A stretch of DNA of 64,000 nucleotides from Volvox africanus (lineage: Eukaryota; Chlorophyta; Chlorophyceae; Chlamydomonadales; Volvocaceae): positions 6,180,001 through 6,244,000 of the forward strand of contig BSDZ01000004.1 of NCBI GenBank assembly GCA_030268105.1. Direction: 5' to 3'. A model generated the notes under the pieces. That model ran no database searches. It was not told the origin of the DNA and saw nothing but the letters and a program-made list of their open reading frames with translations. Of this stretch, positions 10,737 to 19,731 are shown piece after piece; the first letter of the stretch is position 1; each line of letters starts with the position of its first letter. Both the position numbers and the translations under genes were made by a program.

Positions 10737-11972
10737 ATGTCCGCGGAACACGACGATACGCCGCACACTAGCCTAGCTAGCCAACCCGATTTCGTTGTAG
10801 CTGCTAGAGCGCCGGATAGAGGTCTTGAGACTGTTGGCGCGCGAGCCACTCAAGAGCCCCTTTTCCTTCAGACCCCTGCTCACTTAATTGTGCCGCATTC
10901 AGCAGTGAACACGAATATGGACAACACTGCTGGACCAAGGGTTCTGCCATTACCTCAAGCTCGAGGGCATGATGACATCCCTGAGGTGATGAGATTGTCG
11001 ATTCCCGTTCCTAGGCTCAATATTTCGCTGACCGACAAGACACCAGGGCATAGCATAGCCGATGCAACTCGTGCGTACGTGCGTGACGCTAAAAAGTACC
11101 TCCAAGCTGTTCATGGTGGCGATAATGACGGTATCAGGTGTCTCTTCGTTGGTAACACCCTCGAGGGCGCAGCGAAGGACTGGTATCGCAATTGGACCAA
11201 CGCCCGGGGCAGCTATACTTTTGACGAGTTAGTCGCCGCTTTGCTCGCACGATTCGCTACTGAGGTTCAAGCACGCGATGTGGAAGCTCGTAACGTTTTG
11301 GCAGCGGGTAGCTACCACATGTGTCGGGATGAAAATGTACCTGCGTACCAGTCACGCTTCGAAGCACTTGTGACTCCCATTGCTGACCTCACCGAATCTG
11401 AGCGTGTCTTTTGGTTTAGGCGAGGCCTAACGAAACTTTTGGCTAAATGGTGCGCCACTGACTTGGTTGGAGCGCAGATCAAGTCGTATGACGCGTTGGT
11501 CGCTTTTGCTAAGGGTGCGGAGATACGACTTCTTGCCGGCGAGGAAGAAGTCAAGTCTGCCCCTCGTGCAAATGCCGTGCAAGTGCAGGATCCGCTTGGG
11601 GAAGCTGTGGCTCTCGACCAGGACCTCGGCGCGACCCGCCCCACGCCTACTGCCGCGACGCGACGCAGCAACGGGCAACGCAAGGCGCGCGGGGGCGCTA
11701 GCTCGGGTGTCCGTGGTACAGGAGGGGCAGGTCCGAGCTCGGACCCAGCTAGGAACAGGAAGCGTGGTGGTGCGCCGTCGTCGGCAGCCGCACAGCGTTC
11801 CGACCCCAACGCGAAGCGTACTCGTACGGACGACACATTTATGCCAAAATGGAATTGCAATCGTTCCGAATTCGAGCGTCGAAAATTGGCCAACGTTTGT
11901 CTACGGTGTGCGGAGAGCCATTCTACGAAGGATTGCCCTCTAATGCCGCCGTTTGTACCTCAGCCGAAATAG
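10737..11972 (+). CDS. gag: Gypsy-1 copy B Gag
   Basis: 411 aa from ATG 10,737 to the UAG at 11,970-11,972. It has an acidic N-terminal part, a retrotransposon gag domain at about residues 90-215 (AKDWYRNW motif), an Arg/Gly/Ser/Pro-rich basic linker at about 290-380 with runs such as RNRKRGGAPSS, and a zinc knuckle CLRCAESHSTKDC near residue 395 with the shortened Cys-X2-Cys-X3-His-X4-Cys spacing. It would package element RNA in the cytoplasmic particle. The frame continues without a stop through the 93 nt that follow the UAG into pol, so Gag-Pol is probably made by occasional readthrough. Confidence 0.93.
   Translation: MSAEHDDTPHTSLASQPDFVVAARAPDRGLETVGARATQEPLFLQTPAHLIVPHSAVNTNMDNTAGPRVLPLPQARGHDDIPEVMRLSIPVPRLNISLTDKTPGHSIADATRAYVRDAKKYLQAVHGGDNDGIRCLFVGNTLEGAAKDWYRNWTNARGSYTFDELVAALLARFATEVQARDVEARNVLAAGSYHMCRDENVPAYQSRFEALVTPIADLTESERVFWFRRGLTKLLAKWCATDLVGAQIKSYDALVAFAKGAEIRLLAGEEEVKSAPRANAVQVQDPLGEAVALDQDLGATRPTPTAATRRSNGQRKARGGASSGVRGTGGAGPSSDPARNRKRGGAPSSAAAQRSDPNAKRTRTDDTFMPKWNCNRSEFERRKLANVCLRCAESHSTKDCPLMPPFVPQPK
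11970..11972 (+). promoter_or_regulatory. Putative readthrough stop between gag and pol
   Basis: Context AAA-UAG-GGG-CUU. gag and pol are in the same frame, and no second stop follows. The same arrangement occurs in copy A (7,084-7,086) and copy C (21,409-21,411). Confidence 0.7.
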
Positions 11973-14900
11973 GGGCTTGCCCGGGTTCCTGCGGAGGGGG
12001 CTCTCCCTGGGTTTTCTGAACTAACGCGTGGTCGGTGGTCATCCTTACGGCCAGCCGTTAAGGCATTGTTGCCTTGTGTACTTGGACACATCGAGCGAGT
12101 CATTGCGCGACGCATCACGCTTGACGGACGCACGGGACTTCTCTGCTTCGACCCGTTGTGTAATTTGTTTACACCTCGCCGTCCCCTGTCGTCTATCGAT
12201 CTGTCTAACCACGTGGTTTTGTTCATCCCCTCGTCTCTGCGTGAGATGTCGGAACAGTTGGCCATGTACAGGAGGTGTAGGCGTCAATATCCAGACACTG
12301 CCGCATGTGTTTTACTCCCCGCTTTCTGTCGGCGCAAGGCAGAGGCATCGTTAAGGGGTATGCGGCATGTCCACCGGTTCGAGCCGGGCACCGTTTTGTT
12401 TAATGGTGTGGATCGGGAGGGTACGTTGGCTCCGTGGCCACACCTATCCTACTCGGTTGACGTTTGGTACGAAGCTCCTGATGGGGGTGCCGTTGGTTAC
12501 GGGCCCGCCTTAAGTGCACTGACGTTGTCTGCTGGGCAGTCGCTCGTAGATAACCGTGTCCCTGTGGTTCAGATCGGTTTGAATGGCCGTACTCTGAAGG
12601 CACTTGTTGACACCGGTGCCAGCGACGACTTCATCTCTGTCGCAGAGGTGAATGCGCTGGGGTTGTCCCCAGAGTCGTCTGATTGTCCACAGGTTACCCT
12701 TGCTGACGGGGGTAAGCATCCCATCGTGGGCAGGATTACCCTTAGCCTATCGATAGGCCCTTTGCGTGTTGTGACCCGGCCGTACGTGCTGCAGGGCTTA
12801 GCAGAGACTGCACCGTACATAATGGGGTCGTCGACATTACGACAGTACCGCGCGCGCATCGACATGGAGACCGCAACCCTGCATATGTGCAAGGGTACTC
12901 TGTCGATTAAGGTACCTTTCCTGTCGTTCGAACATGTCACACCAAAGGGGGGCGAAACTGAGGCAGTGCCTATGGTTAATTTCGCTGTGACCGCAATGGC
13001 CGCGCGAATCGAACCAGAGCTAGTCGGGCGTAAGGAGGCCGTCCGTTTGTTACGGAAGGGTGCCCACGGACTGCTTTTAAGGCCGCGGGTGAGCTGTTGT
13101 GTCACCACCGCGCAGATTTCTGCGGATCCTGAGGTTGAGGCCCTACTGTCGCAGTATGAGGACGTCTTTAAAGATATCCCTGGCCTACCACCTATGCGTC
13201 CTGTTGATCACACAATCCCTCTCATGCCTGGAGCGCAGCCTACGGCCCGGCCAATGTACAGGTTGAGTCCATTGGAACTGGACGAGGTGAAGCGCCAGGT
13301 GACGGATTTGCTCGCGAAGGGTATGATACGCCCCAGCACATCCCCGTATTCTGCACCGATTTTGTTTGTCGGTAAGAAGGATGGGACCTTGCGCATGTGC
13401 ATCGATTACCGGGGGTTAAATGCGAATACGGTGAAAAATCGCTACCCTTTGCCACGCGTGGACGACCTGTTGGATAAGCTGAAGGGCTCGGCTTATTTTT
13501 CCTCAATTGACTTACAACAGGGCTACAATCAGATTCGCATCGCTGCCTCTGATATCCCGAAAACCGCTTTTCGGACGCCCTTCGGTCACTTTGAGTATAC
13601 GGTCCTATCGTTTGGTTTGACTAATGCCCCTGCGACGTTTCAGGCGGTTATGGACCGAATGTTTAGGCCGTTTATCGACAGGTTCGTTGTTTGCTACCTG
13701 GATGACATCTTGGTATATTCTAAGACGCGCGAGGAGCACTTGGAGCATCTGCGGCTCGTGCTCGACGTTATGAGGCGAGAGCAATTGTTTGCTAAACGCG
13801 CCAAATGCTTTTGGGCGCAGCCTCAGGTGGAATATTTGGGCCACATTGTGTCGGCCACCGGTGTGAAGATGGACCCGCGGAAGGTCGCCGTGGTTCGCGA
13901 TTGGCCCGCGCCTCAGAACCTCACGGAGCTGCGTAAGTTCCTTGGCTTGACCAATTATTTCCGGAAGTTCATTGAAAAATATTCCATCATTGCGGCCCCG
14001 CTTACTAACTTAACTCGCAAAGGCGTTTTCGTTTCGCTCGAGTCGTGGACGTCGCAATGCCAGCGGGCATTCGAAGAGCTCAAACGAATCGTTGCCGAAG
14101 ATGTCACCCTTGCATTCCCTGATTACTCGTTGCCATTTCGTGTTGAGGTAGTGTCTGATGCCTCAATATTTGGAAGCGGCGCTGTATTGCTACAGGAAGG
14201 GCGACCGATCGCCTTCACGAGTAAGAAGTTTTCTGGTGCGGAGATTCGCTACACCACCGGGGAACAGGAGCTTCTGGCCGTGCTGCATGCTTTAAAGGAA
14301 TGGCGCTGTTACCTCGAGGGACGCCCGTTTACTTTAAAGACTGACCATAAGCCCCTAACGTTTTTGCAAAGCGTTCCGACGTTGAACCGCCGTCAAGCTA
14401 GGTGGATGGAATATCTAGCTAGGTTCAACTGCACCTGGGAGTATATTTCTGGTAAATTGAATATTGCCGATGCTCTCAGTCGACATCCGTCGCTACACGC
14501 TGCAATTTTGGCAGCGCCCGTCGTGCGGCCGCGTAGCGAGGGGGTTCCGATCGCGACGGACCTCGCGGAGCGGTTGAAGGTTGCCTACAGCGCAGACGCC
14601 TGGTTCGCGGACCCGGCTAATGTAGAAAACCTTCGCAAGCAGAATGGCCTTTGGCTACGGACGGAGGGTGCAGCTACGCAAATCATCGTTCCGAACGACG
14701 ACGCGCTACGCTACGACATCCTTGCGCGGTTCCACGAGGACCCGTTAGCAGGACACCCTGGTAGCAAGCGATTGATCGACTTGGTGCAACGTTCCTTTTG
14801 GTGGCCTCGTTTGGCTAAGGATGCGGCGAACTTCGTCCAGACATGCAGTCTGTGCCAGCGCAATAAGGCTTTGTCCGGTAAGGGCCATGGGTTGTTGCAA

Positions 14901-16034
14901 CCGTTGCCTGTTCCGGATGCGCCTTGGGAAAGTGTTTCCATGGACTTCGTAGTCGCGCTGCCCAAAACTGAGGGGGGATACGATGCGGTGTTCGTAATGG
15001 TCGATCGTCTGACTAAGATGGTTCACCTAGCACCATGCACATCATCCTGCACGGCTGAGCAAACCGCGCGTTTGTTTTTCGATAATGTGGTTCGGTTACA
15101 CGGGATTCCCAAAAATGTGATCTCGGACCGCGGTGGACAGTTCACGTCTAAGTTTTGGGAAGCGCTCTGCAAACTAGTTGGCATGCGCGTCAACCTGAGC
15201 ACGGCGTATCACCCGCAGACTGATGGTCAAACCGAACGCACAAACCGCACGTTGGGTGATATGTTGCGCAATTATGCTGGTCGCACACCACTTGTTTGGG
15301 ATACATATTTGACTGCGGCAGAATTCGCGCTTAACAACGCTGTTAACCGCTCTACAGGCAAAAGTCCGTTCTTTCTTAACTACGGGTTTCATCCCGCGCT
15401 ACCCGTGTGGCGTGAGTTGGAAGTGAACGTGCCTGCTGCTAAACTTTTTGCCAAGTCTTTTATGTCCCGAATCACAGACGCGAAGTCGTGTTTGGACGCG
15501 GCGCAGCAACGAACGATGGAATACTATAACAAATCTAAGCAGGATGTGACGTTTTCGGAAGGGCAACTCGTGTTGCTAAGCACCAAGAACTTGCGTTCCT
15601 TGGCCGACGGATCCCGAAAACTTTTACCCCGCTGGATTGGTCCGTATCCTGTCGTGCGCATGGTTGGGAATGTGGCTGTGGAGCTTGCATTGCCCACTGA
15701 TATGACCATTCACCCCACGTTTCACGTATCGCTTGTTCGTCCGTATCGTGGTACGGAACCCGTCCCTGAGCCTGCTAACGCCCCCGCAGCGATCGAACCA
15801 GTTCCCGAGACCTGGATCGCTGGTAAACAGAAGTTTTACGATGTGGAGCGGGTGTTAGATTATCGCGCGCGTCGTGTGGGCCGACACCGACGTAAGCGAA
15901 CAGTACACGAGTACTTGGTTAAGTGGACAGGGTATACCGACGAGCACAACTCATGGGAACCGGCACGCAACTTCTCACAGGACATGAAACCCCTGCTCGA
16001 AGAAGCCCGCAAACGTGCCACACAAGCCCAATGA
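11973..16034 (+). CDS. pol: Gypsy-1 copy B Pol (PR-RT-RNase H-IN-chromodomain)
   Basis: 1,353 codons open after the gag UAG, ending in TGA. Landmarks: protease DTGASDDF near 12,610; reverse transcriptase with YLDD near 13,695; RNase H with [13 protein letters not shown] (near 14,155) and TDHKPL (near 14,340); integrase HHCC finger 14,735-14,865; catalytic D near 14,942, D near 15,127 and E near 15,233; GPY/F-like module near 15,630; chromodomain-like segment 15,838-15,985 ([17 protein letters not shown]). A roughly 180-residue region before the protease is conserved among copies but is not a domain I recognise. A chromodomain on integrase usually steers insertion to marked chromatin, which could help explain the pile-up of copies here. 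Confidence 0.95.
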   Translation, partial: GLARVPAEGALPGFSELTRGRWSSLRPAVKALLPCVLGHIERVIARRITLDGRTGLLCFDPLCNLFTPRRPLSSIDLSNHVVLFIPSSLREMSEQLAMYRRCRRQYPDTAACVLLPAFCRRKAEASLRGMRHVHRFEPGTVLFNGVDREGTLAPWPHLSYSVDVWYEAPDGGAVGYGPALSALTLSAGQSLVDNRVPVVQIGLNGRTLKALVDTGASDDFISVAEVNALGLSPESSDCPQVTLADGGKHPIVGRITLSLSIGPLRVVTRPYVLQGLAETAPYIMGSSTLRQYRARIDMETATLHMCKGTLSIKVPFLSFEHVTPKGGETEAVPMVNFAVTAMAARIEPELVGRKEAVRLLRKGAHGLLLRPRVSCCVTTAQISADPEVEALLSQYEDVFKDIPGLPPMRPVDHTIPLMPGAQPTARPMYRLSPLELDEVKRQVTDLLAKGMIRPSTSPYSAPILFVGKKDGTLRMCIDYRGLNANTVKNRYPLPRVDDLLDKLKGSAYFSSIDLQQGYNQIRIAASDIPKTAFRTPFGHFEYTVLSFGLTNAPATFQAVMDRMFRPFIDRFVVCYLDDILVYSKTREEHLEHLRLVLDVMRREQLFAKRAKCFWAQPQVEYLGHIVSATGVKMDPRKVAVVRDWPAPQNLTELRKFLGLTNYFRKFIEKYSIIAAPLTNLTRKGVFVSLESWTSQCQRAFEELKRIVAEDVTLAFPDYSLPFRVEVVSDASIFGSGAVLLQEGRPIAFTSKKFSGAEIRYTTGEQELLAVLHALKEWRCYLEGRPFTLKTDHKPLTFLQSVPTLNRRQARWMEYLARFNCTWEYISGKLNIADALSRHPSLHAAILAAPVVRPRSEGVPIATDLAERLKVAYSADAWFADPANVENLRKQNGLWLRTEGAATQIIVPNDDALRYDILARFHEDPLAGHPGSKRLIDLVQRSFWWPRLAKDAANFVQTCSLCQRNKALSGKGHGLLQPLPVPDAPWESVSMDFVVALPKTEGGYDAVFVMVDRLTKMVHLAPCTSSCTAEQTARLFFDNVVRLHGIPKNVISDRGGQFTSKFWEALCKLVGMRVNLSTAYHPQTDGQTERTNRTLGDMLRNYAGRTPLVWDTYLTAAEFALNNAVNRSTGKSPFFLNYGFHPALPVWRELEVNVPAAKLFAKSFMSRITDAKSCLDAAQQRTMEYYNKSKQDVTFSEGQLVLLSTKNLRSLADGSRKLLPRWIGPYPVVRMVGNVAVELALPTDMTIHPTFHVSLVRPYRGTEPVPEPANAPAAIEPVPETWIAGKQKFYDVERVLDYRARRVGRHRRKRTVHEYLVKWTGYTDEHNSWEPARNFSQDMKPLLEEARKRATQAQ

Positions 16035-16078
16035 CCCCTGCAGTCGATGCTGTATGATGCAGCGAGGACGCTGCATAC

Positions 16079-16089
16079 GGGAGGGGGGA
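16079..16089 (+). promoter_or_regulatory. Polypurine tract, copy B
   Basis: GGGAGGGGGGA, 4 nt upstream of the 3' LTR. Plus-strand primer site. Confidence 0.88.
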
Positions 16090-16093
16090 TAAT

Positions 16094-16917
16094 TGTTGTG
16101 CTACGATTCATTTCCCGTCGACGTGTAGGTCGACGCGATCCTATGAGTCGAAGTGCTTTTGTGATGAACGCATTACATATGAATGAATCTGCATGATATA
16201 AATGTATTCGCATACATTTATATATGCATCTGGCATGTTGTCATTATCCATCGCGACATCGCACCATGGCAAATTCGCCTAGCATGCATGAATGACCTAA
16301 TCATTGAAGTGCGCATTATGCTCGTGCTACGAAACGATAAGTAATATTATCTGATATAATATTACTTCATTAAAGCACACGTTGAGAGCGCCGCACTCGT
16401 CGCGATGCATGCCCTGCAACCGGATATTGTTATCCGGACCCTTGCATCATGCGAATGCCGGAAAGGCTTATACGTTGTTATGCGTAGACATCGCCTAGAC
16501 GCAGTAGGGTTGTCACATCTAGGATCGGCCTCCTAATGTGAATCGTACGGCATTGCGATGCTGCGAGTATAACAGATGCGAGGACGGCTAAGCTAGCCAA
16601 GATATCCGATACCGGAGAACACTCGTGTGTTCTAAATTACTATTCCTATACACTATTCTACTTAGCCCGAGCTAAGCCTTAACTTCGCTAATCACCGCCG
16701 CGTGATGATTGCTTGCTTCCGGCGCTGACGGCGATTTCGTTCATTGCATCATTCCGACCTGTAAGACCGTAAGTTATATCTCTCTTCGTCTTGAAGTCTT
16801 CCGCTGTCTTTGTTTGCTCTCGCTTGCCTTGCTGTACTTGCAAGTGCTCGCGCATCGGTGTCGATAGTCTCCAGACGTGCAGATACTCATGAGCAAACGC
16901 GAACGAGAGGTACAACA
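16094..16917 (+). repeat. Gypsy-1 copy B 3' LTR
   Basis: 824 bp, TGTTG...CAACA. Hairpins: 12-bp stem 16,196-16,207/16,212-16,223 with TCGC loop; 12-bp stem 16,339-16,350/16,356-16,367; 7-bp stem 16,420-16,437; 7-bp stem 16,616-16,633 with TCGT loop; 6-bp stem 16,661-16,676. Confidence 0.95.
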
Positions 16918-16922
16918 CGATG
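16918..16922. repeat. Target-site duplication of copy B, right
   Basis: CGATG, partner of 9,442-9,446. Confidence 0.93.
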
Positions 16923-17085
16923 TCGCGGTGGATAATGACAACATGCCAAATGCATATATAAATGTACACGAATACATTTATATCATGCAGATTCATTCAT
17001 ATGCAATGTGTTCATCACAATAGCACTTCGCCTTGTAGGATCACATCGACCTACGCATCGGCGGGAAACTAACCGTAGCACAACA
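16923..17085 (-). repeat. Gypsy-1 copy A 5' LTR, remaining 163 bp
   Basis: Continues the LTR interrupted at 9,446. Matches 2,800-2,962 of the copy A 3' LTR and ends at the element boundary. Confidence 0.95.
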
Positions 17086-17090
17086 TAAAC
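17086..17090. repeat. Target-site duplication of copy A, right
   Basis: TAAAC, partner of 2,134-2,138. Confidence 0.9.
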
Positions 17091-17172
17091 CATCTGTGCA
17101 GTGGTGTCGCTCTTCCTAGCCCTAATATAAACTAAAGGCTTTTAAAAAATAACCCTTAAATAAGTTATTGTT

Positions 17173-17475
17173 GTCACCAATGATGTTCATGACTTCCGCA
17201 ACATTCACTTTCGGGCGACGCTTATCGATAATAGCCAAATCGGTGTTCAACACTTTGGCCATCGCGCGCGCGCGTACTACTCCCCCAACATCAGGGCTAA
17301 CCACTATGAGGTCATCGATACGTTGTGCCCTGATATCTTTCAGCAGGACAGGCGTTGCGTAAACATTATCCACTGGCATGTCAAAAAAGCCCTGAATTTG
17401 ATCCGCATGTAAGTCGACTGTCAGAATTCGATCGATTCTGGCGGAAGTAAGCATATTGGCAATTAATTTTGCTGC
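17173..17475 (-). pseudogene. prs: Fragment of ribose-phosphate pyrophosphokinase
   Basis: Minus-strand translation reads [20 protein letters not shown], then [20 protein letters not shown], and later [19 protein letters not shown] and [20 protein letters not shown]. This is the middle of bacterial PRPP synthetase. It includes the DLHxxQIQGFF and VSPDxGGxxRA motifs that build the ribose-5-phosphate and ATP site. About 100 of some 315 residues are present, with no N- or C-terminus. It continues in frame from an mfd fragment, which is not a natural gene order or fusion. Bacterial origin is clear and function is excluded. Confidence 0.88.
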
Positions 17476-17682
17476 AGGGAAAACTTGGGAAGAGACTTCG
17501 CGATAAATGCGGGTTTTAGATGGGTCGCCTTCAAAACATTCTCTATAGCGTTGGCGAAATAGCGTGACAGCTGCCTGGTCTGTCGGGTACTCACGTGCAG
17601 GAAGCAGGCGTATTTCAGCCACTGGGTATAAAGTACGTTGTGTGTCCGGATCGAAGGTGCGTAACGACTCGATTTCGGCCCA
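17476..17682 (-). pseudogene. mfd: Fragment of transcription-repair coupling factor Mfd
   Basis: The minus-strand peptide [20 protein letters not shown] followed by [20 protein letters not shown] and [20 protein letters not shown] matches the N-terminal UvrB-homology region of Mfd (pattern EIDSLR-x-FD-x-x-(S/T)QR-x-LPA-x-E-(F/Y)PT). Mfd removes stalled RNA polymerase and recruits UvrA in bacteria. About 69 of roughly 1,150 residues remain. The same reading frame passes directly into the prs fragment at 17,475, giving an accidental 199-codon chimeric ORF (17,721-17,122). Confidence 0.82.
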
Positions 17683-17757
17683 GCGCTGACTTCTACTGCA
17701 CGCCTGCAAATAAAAATACACCTTCTAGCGGTTGCCAAAACCAGGTTTCAAAGGAGG

Positions 17758-17958
17758 ATGCACATGACTAACCCTTATTTGAGTCTACTTAGGCAAGTCT
17801 GGCAACAAAGCCAAGCCAGGCGGCTCCCACTGCTATGGATATATACAATAAACTATGCCATTGAAGTTGTTCGCGAGCTTGCTGAATCAGAGGCCGATAT
17901 TTATCTGTCACGGTTTTTTAGTTCAGTAAAACCTAGGTTCAGTGGGGAAAGCAAATGA
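17758..17958 (+). pseudogene. Fragment of ABC transporter permease/ATPase N-terminus
   Basis: The plus strand has an ATG with an AGGAGG run just upstream (17,752-17,757), as in a bacterial gene start. MTNPYLSLLRQVWQQSQARR with the following hydrophobic LPLLWIYTIN resembles the N-terminus of bacterial exporter-type ABC half-transporters. After about 30 residues the sequence changes to an unrecognised segment (IEVVRELAESEADIYLSRFF). No ATPase motifs are present. The assignment rests on a short region, so the family is likely but not certain. Confidence 0.5.
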
Positions 17959-18006
17959 GGATAGTCAAACATAGTATTCCACGTGAAGGATAGGGGGTTC
18001 AGCTCG

Positions 18007-18137
18007 TTAAGCACTCAAGCGCCTCTCAGTATTTCTCTGCTGTTTTTTGTCGGCAGAGAGCCATCGCTGGCCATCTACTCCTGCTGTCCATTTGCCTTTG
18101 TTACTGACCACTTGTTTAACGGCTAGGGCTTTACTCT
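18007..18137 (-). pseudogene. Fragment of group II intron reverse transcriptase/maturase
   Basis: The minus-strand peptide KALAVKQVVSNKGKWTAGVD followed by GQRWLS is the N-terminal RVT_N region of bacterial group II intron-encoded proteins (LAVKxVTxNKGxxTAGVDG). It starts just downstream of the DUF2782 piece in a different frame. A 24-bp stretch (18,103-18,126) recurs exactly at 18,788-18,811, where the same protein region appears again. Both pieces therefore come from one gene or from copies of the same intron. Confidence 0.78.
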
Positions 18138-18240
18138 TTACAATGGCACTTTGATCATATAGAGTTGTCCGTTTAAGCGATATTCTTCAACTTTATCGTC
18201 GCCTTTTTGGATAATACGTACCTCGGGCTCGGGGCAACGA
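18138..18240 (-). pseudogene. Fragment of DUF2782 protein
   Basis: The minus strand reads EPEVRIIQKGDDKVEEYRLN then GQLYMIKVPL and a stop. It matches the short gammaproteobacterial DUF2782 family (EVRIIExxDxxIEEYRxNGQLYMIKVxP). The function is unknown. The family is largely restricted to Gammaproteobacteria, which makes this piece the best pointer to the donor lineage. Confidence 0.75.
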
Positions 18241-18244
18241 TAAT

Positions 18245-18345
18245 GTCTACTGTTTCAAGAATATCTCGCGCCAAGAAAAACGGGCATTCGGCTCGGTTTG
18301 GACAACTCGCTGCGATAGAAGAGCATATCAATTTAAAGTATCATT
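18245..18345 (-). pseudogene. Fragment of DinG/Rad3-type helicase (iron-sulfur region)
   Basis: The minus-strand peptide SSIAASCPNRAECPFFLARD followed by ILETVDIIVA matches the Fe-S cluster region of XPD/DinG-family DNA helicases (Cys-P-x-x-x-x-Cys-P-(F/Y)-(F/Y)-x-A-R, then A-D-(I/V)-(I/V)-V-A-N). Two of the four cluster cysteines are visible with this spacing. About 32 codons remain, joined directly to the DUF2782 fragment. Confidence 0.65.
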
Positions 18346-18489
18346 TAGAATCTCCTAAAGATTTTGTTCGTAACAAGTATATATGATATATATCACATAT
18401 ATAATATATATCATATTACGCTTAGATTGTAACAGCTATATTTAAATAACCTTAGATAGTACTTAATCTGTCGCAAATTGCGCCGTGTA
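18346..18489. other. AT-rich part of mosaic
   Basis: Very AT-rich, including the partly palindromic run at 18,377-18,415 of alternating TATAT/ATATA. No coding match. Confidence 0.5.
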
Positions 18490-18600
18490 ATACCCAGTCA
18501 CATCACTCGTCTTGAGTGTCCCCGTCTCCAAGCGGTTTTTATCTGGCGTTGCTTCAGACTGTAGGATACCCCCCACCAGTTCACTGTGCCCTGCTTTAAT
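18490..18600 (-). pseudogene. Fragment of filamentous haemagglutinin-type (two-partner secretion) repeat
   Basis: The minus strand reads HSELVGGILQSEATPDKNRL then ETGTLKTSDVTGYY. This resembles the repeats of large two-partner-secreted adhesins of the FHA/CdiA group (LxGGxIxSxxxxxxKNxxxTGTLxxSDIxNxAxY). About 37 codons survive. No secretion or effector domain is present. Confidence 0.65.
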
Positions 18601-18786
18601 TAGAACGTATCAACATAACACTTTCTTTATATTTTCATTCAATGAATTAGCTCAGCTGCTACACTAAAAATAGTGTTGTCTGGCTCAGGAAGGCTTATCA
18701 GGTTAGCTAGCGACCACTTAGTCCCTTTTATAAATAAAGTTTGTGCTTTTTTCATCGTAACATCGTATAGCGGTGGCGGAGAAATG
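18601..18786. other. Mosaic segment, unassigned
   Basis: Moderately AT-rich. Both strands were read and no family was recognised. Confidence 0.4.
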
Positions 18787-18882
18787 CACTGACCACTTGT
18801 TTAACGGCTAGCACTTTGCCGCTAAACCCACGTGTTAAGAGATGTTGCAAGGCTTTTACCTTGTTCCATCTCTTCTCGTGAA
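18787..18882 (-). pseudogene. Second fragment of group II intron reverse transcriptase
   Basis: The minus strand reads WNKVKALQHLLTRGFSGKVL then AVKQVVS, the first part of the RVT_N domain (W-x-K-V-x-x-L-Q-x-L-L-x-x-S-F-x-x-K-x-L-A-V-x-x-V). It overlaps the other fragment by the shared 24 bp. The Gypsy-1 copy C insertion begins just after it. Confidence 0.72.
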
Positions 18883-18885
18883 CAG
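18881..18885. repeat. Target-site duplication of copy C, left
   Basis: AACAG, repeated at 26,347-26,351. Confidence 0.93.
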
Positions 18886-19709
18886 TGTTGTGCTACGGTT
18901 CATTTCCCGCCGACGTGTAGGTCGACGCGATCCTACGAGGCGAAGTGCTTTTGTGATGAACGCATTACATATGAATGAATCTGTATGATATAAATGTATT
19001 CGTGTACATTTATATATGCATCTGGCATGTTGTCATTATCCATCGCGACATCGCATCATGGCAAATCCGCCTAGCATGCATGAATGACCGAATCATTGAA
19101 GTGCGCATTATGCTCGTGTTACGAAACGATAAGTAATATTATCTGATATAATATTACTTCATTACAGCACACGTTGAGAGCGTCGCACTCGTCGCGATAC
19201 ATGCCCTGCAACCGGATATCGTTATCCGGACCCTTGCATCATGCGAATGCCGGAAAGGCTTATACGTTGTTATACGTAGACATCGCCTATACGCAGTAGG
19301 GTTGTCACATCTAGGATCGGCCTCCTAATGTGAATCGTACGGCACTGCGATGCTGCGAGTATAACAGATGCGAGGACGGCTAAGCTAGACGAGACATCCG
19401 ATACCGGAGAACACTCGTGTGTTCAAAACTACTATTTCTATACACTATTCTACTTAGCCCGAGCTAAGCCTGAACTTCGCTAATCACCGCCGCGTGATGA
19501 TTGCTTGCTTCCGGCGCTGACGGCGATTTCGTCCATTGCATCGTTCTGATCCGTAAAACTGTAAGTTATATCTCTCTTCGTCTTGAAGTCTTCCGCTGTC
19601 TCTGTTTGCTCTCGCTTGCCTTGCTGTACTTGCAAGTGCTCGCGCATCGGTGTCGATAGTCTCCAGACGTGCAGATACTTATGAGCAAACGCGAACGAGA
19701 GGTACAACA
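18886..19709 (+). repeat. Gypsy-1 copy C 5' LTR
   Basis: 824 bp, TGTTG...CAACA. Only a handful of differences from the 3' LTR by eye. Confidence 0.95.
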
Positions 19710-19712
19710 ATT

Positions 19713-19731
19713 TGGTATCGAGACAGGTTCG
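19713..19731 (+). promoter_or_regulatory. Primer-binding site, copy C
   Basis: Same 19 nt as in copies A and B, 3 nt after the LTR. Confidence 0.75.

Larger units (their letters stand above)
9447..16917 (+). mobile_element. Gypsy-1 copy B, intact Ty3/Gypsy element nested in copy A
   Basis: 7,471 bp on the plus strand: 5' LTR 9,447-10,270, PBS 10,274-10,292, gag 10,737-11,972, pol 11,973-16,034, polypurine tract 16,079-16,089, 3' LTR 16,094-16,917. The two LTRs differ at only a few positions by eye, so insertion was recent. The 5-bp duplication CGATG interrupts the copy A LTR. All protein domains are open. This is the youngest and best reference copy in the window and may be transposition-competent, though activity cannot be shown from sequence. 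Confidence 0.97.
2139..17085 (-). mobile_element. Gypsy-1 copy A, Ty3/Gypsy chromovirus-like LTR retrotransposon
   Basis: Minus-strand element with a 3' LTR at 2,139-2,962, pol 3,022-7,083, gag 7,084-8,319, a primer-binding site at 8,764-8,782, and a 5' LTR at 8,786-9,446 continued at 16,923-17,085. Its 5' LTR is split by copy B, which inserted with a CGATG duplication. Removing B leaves a 7,471-bp element with two 824-bp LTRs and TAAAC duplications. The gag and pol frames are open, so this copy could still encode both products. It sits inside the bacterial mosaic, so it is younger than the mosaic and older than B. Confidence 0.97.

Noticed and set aside
11970..11972. A reassigned nuclear code in which UAG is sense
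   Set aside because: No cellular gene in the window shows an in-frame UAG. The cellular stops seen are TAA (PEX14) and TGA (transporter), so readthrough in the retroelement is the simpler view.
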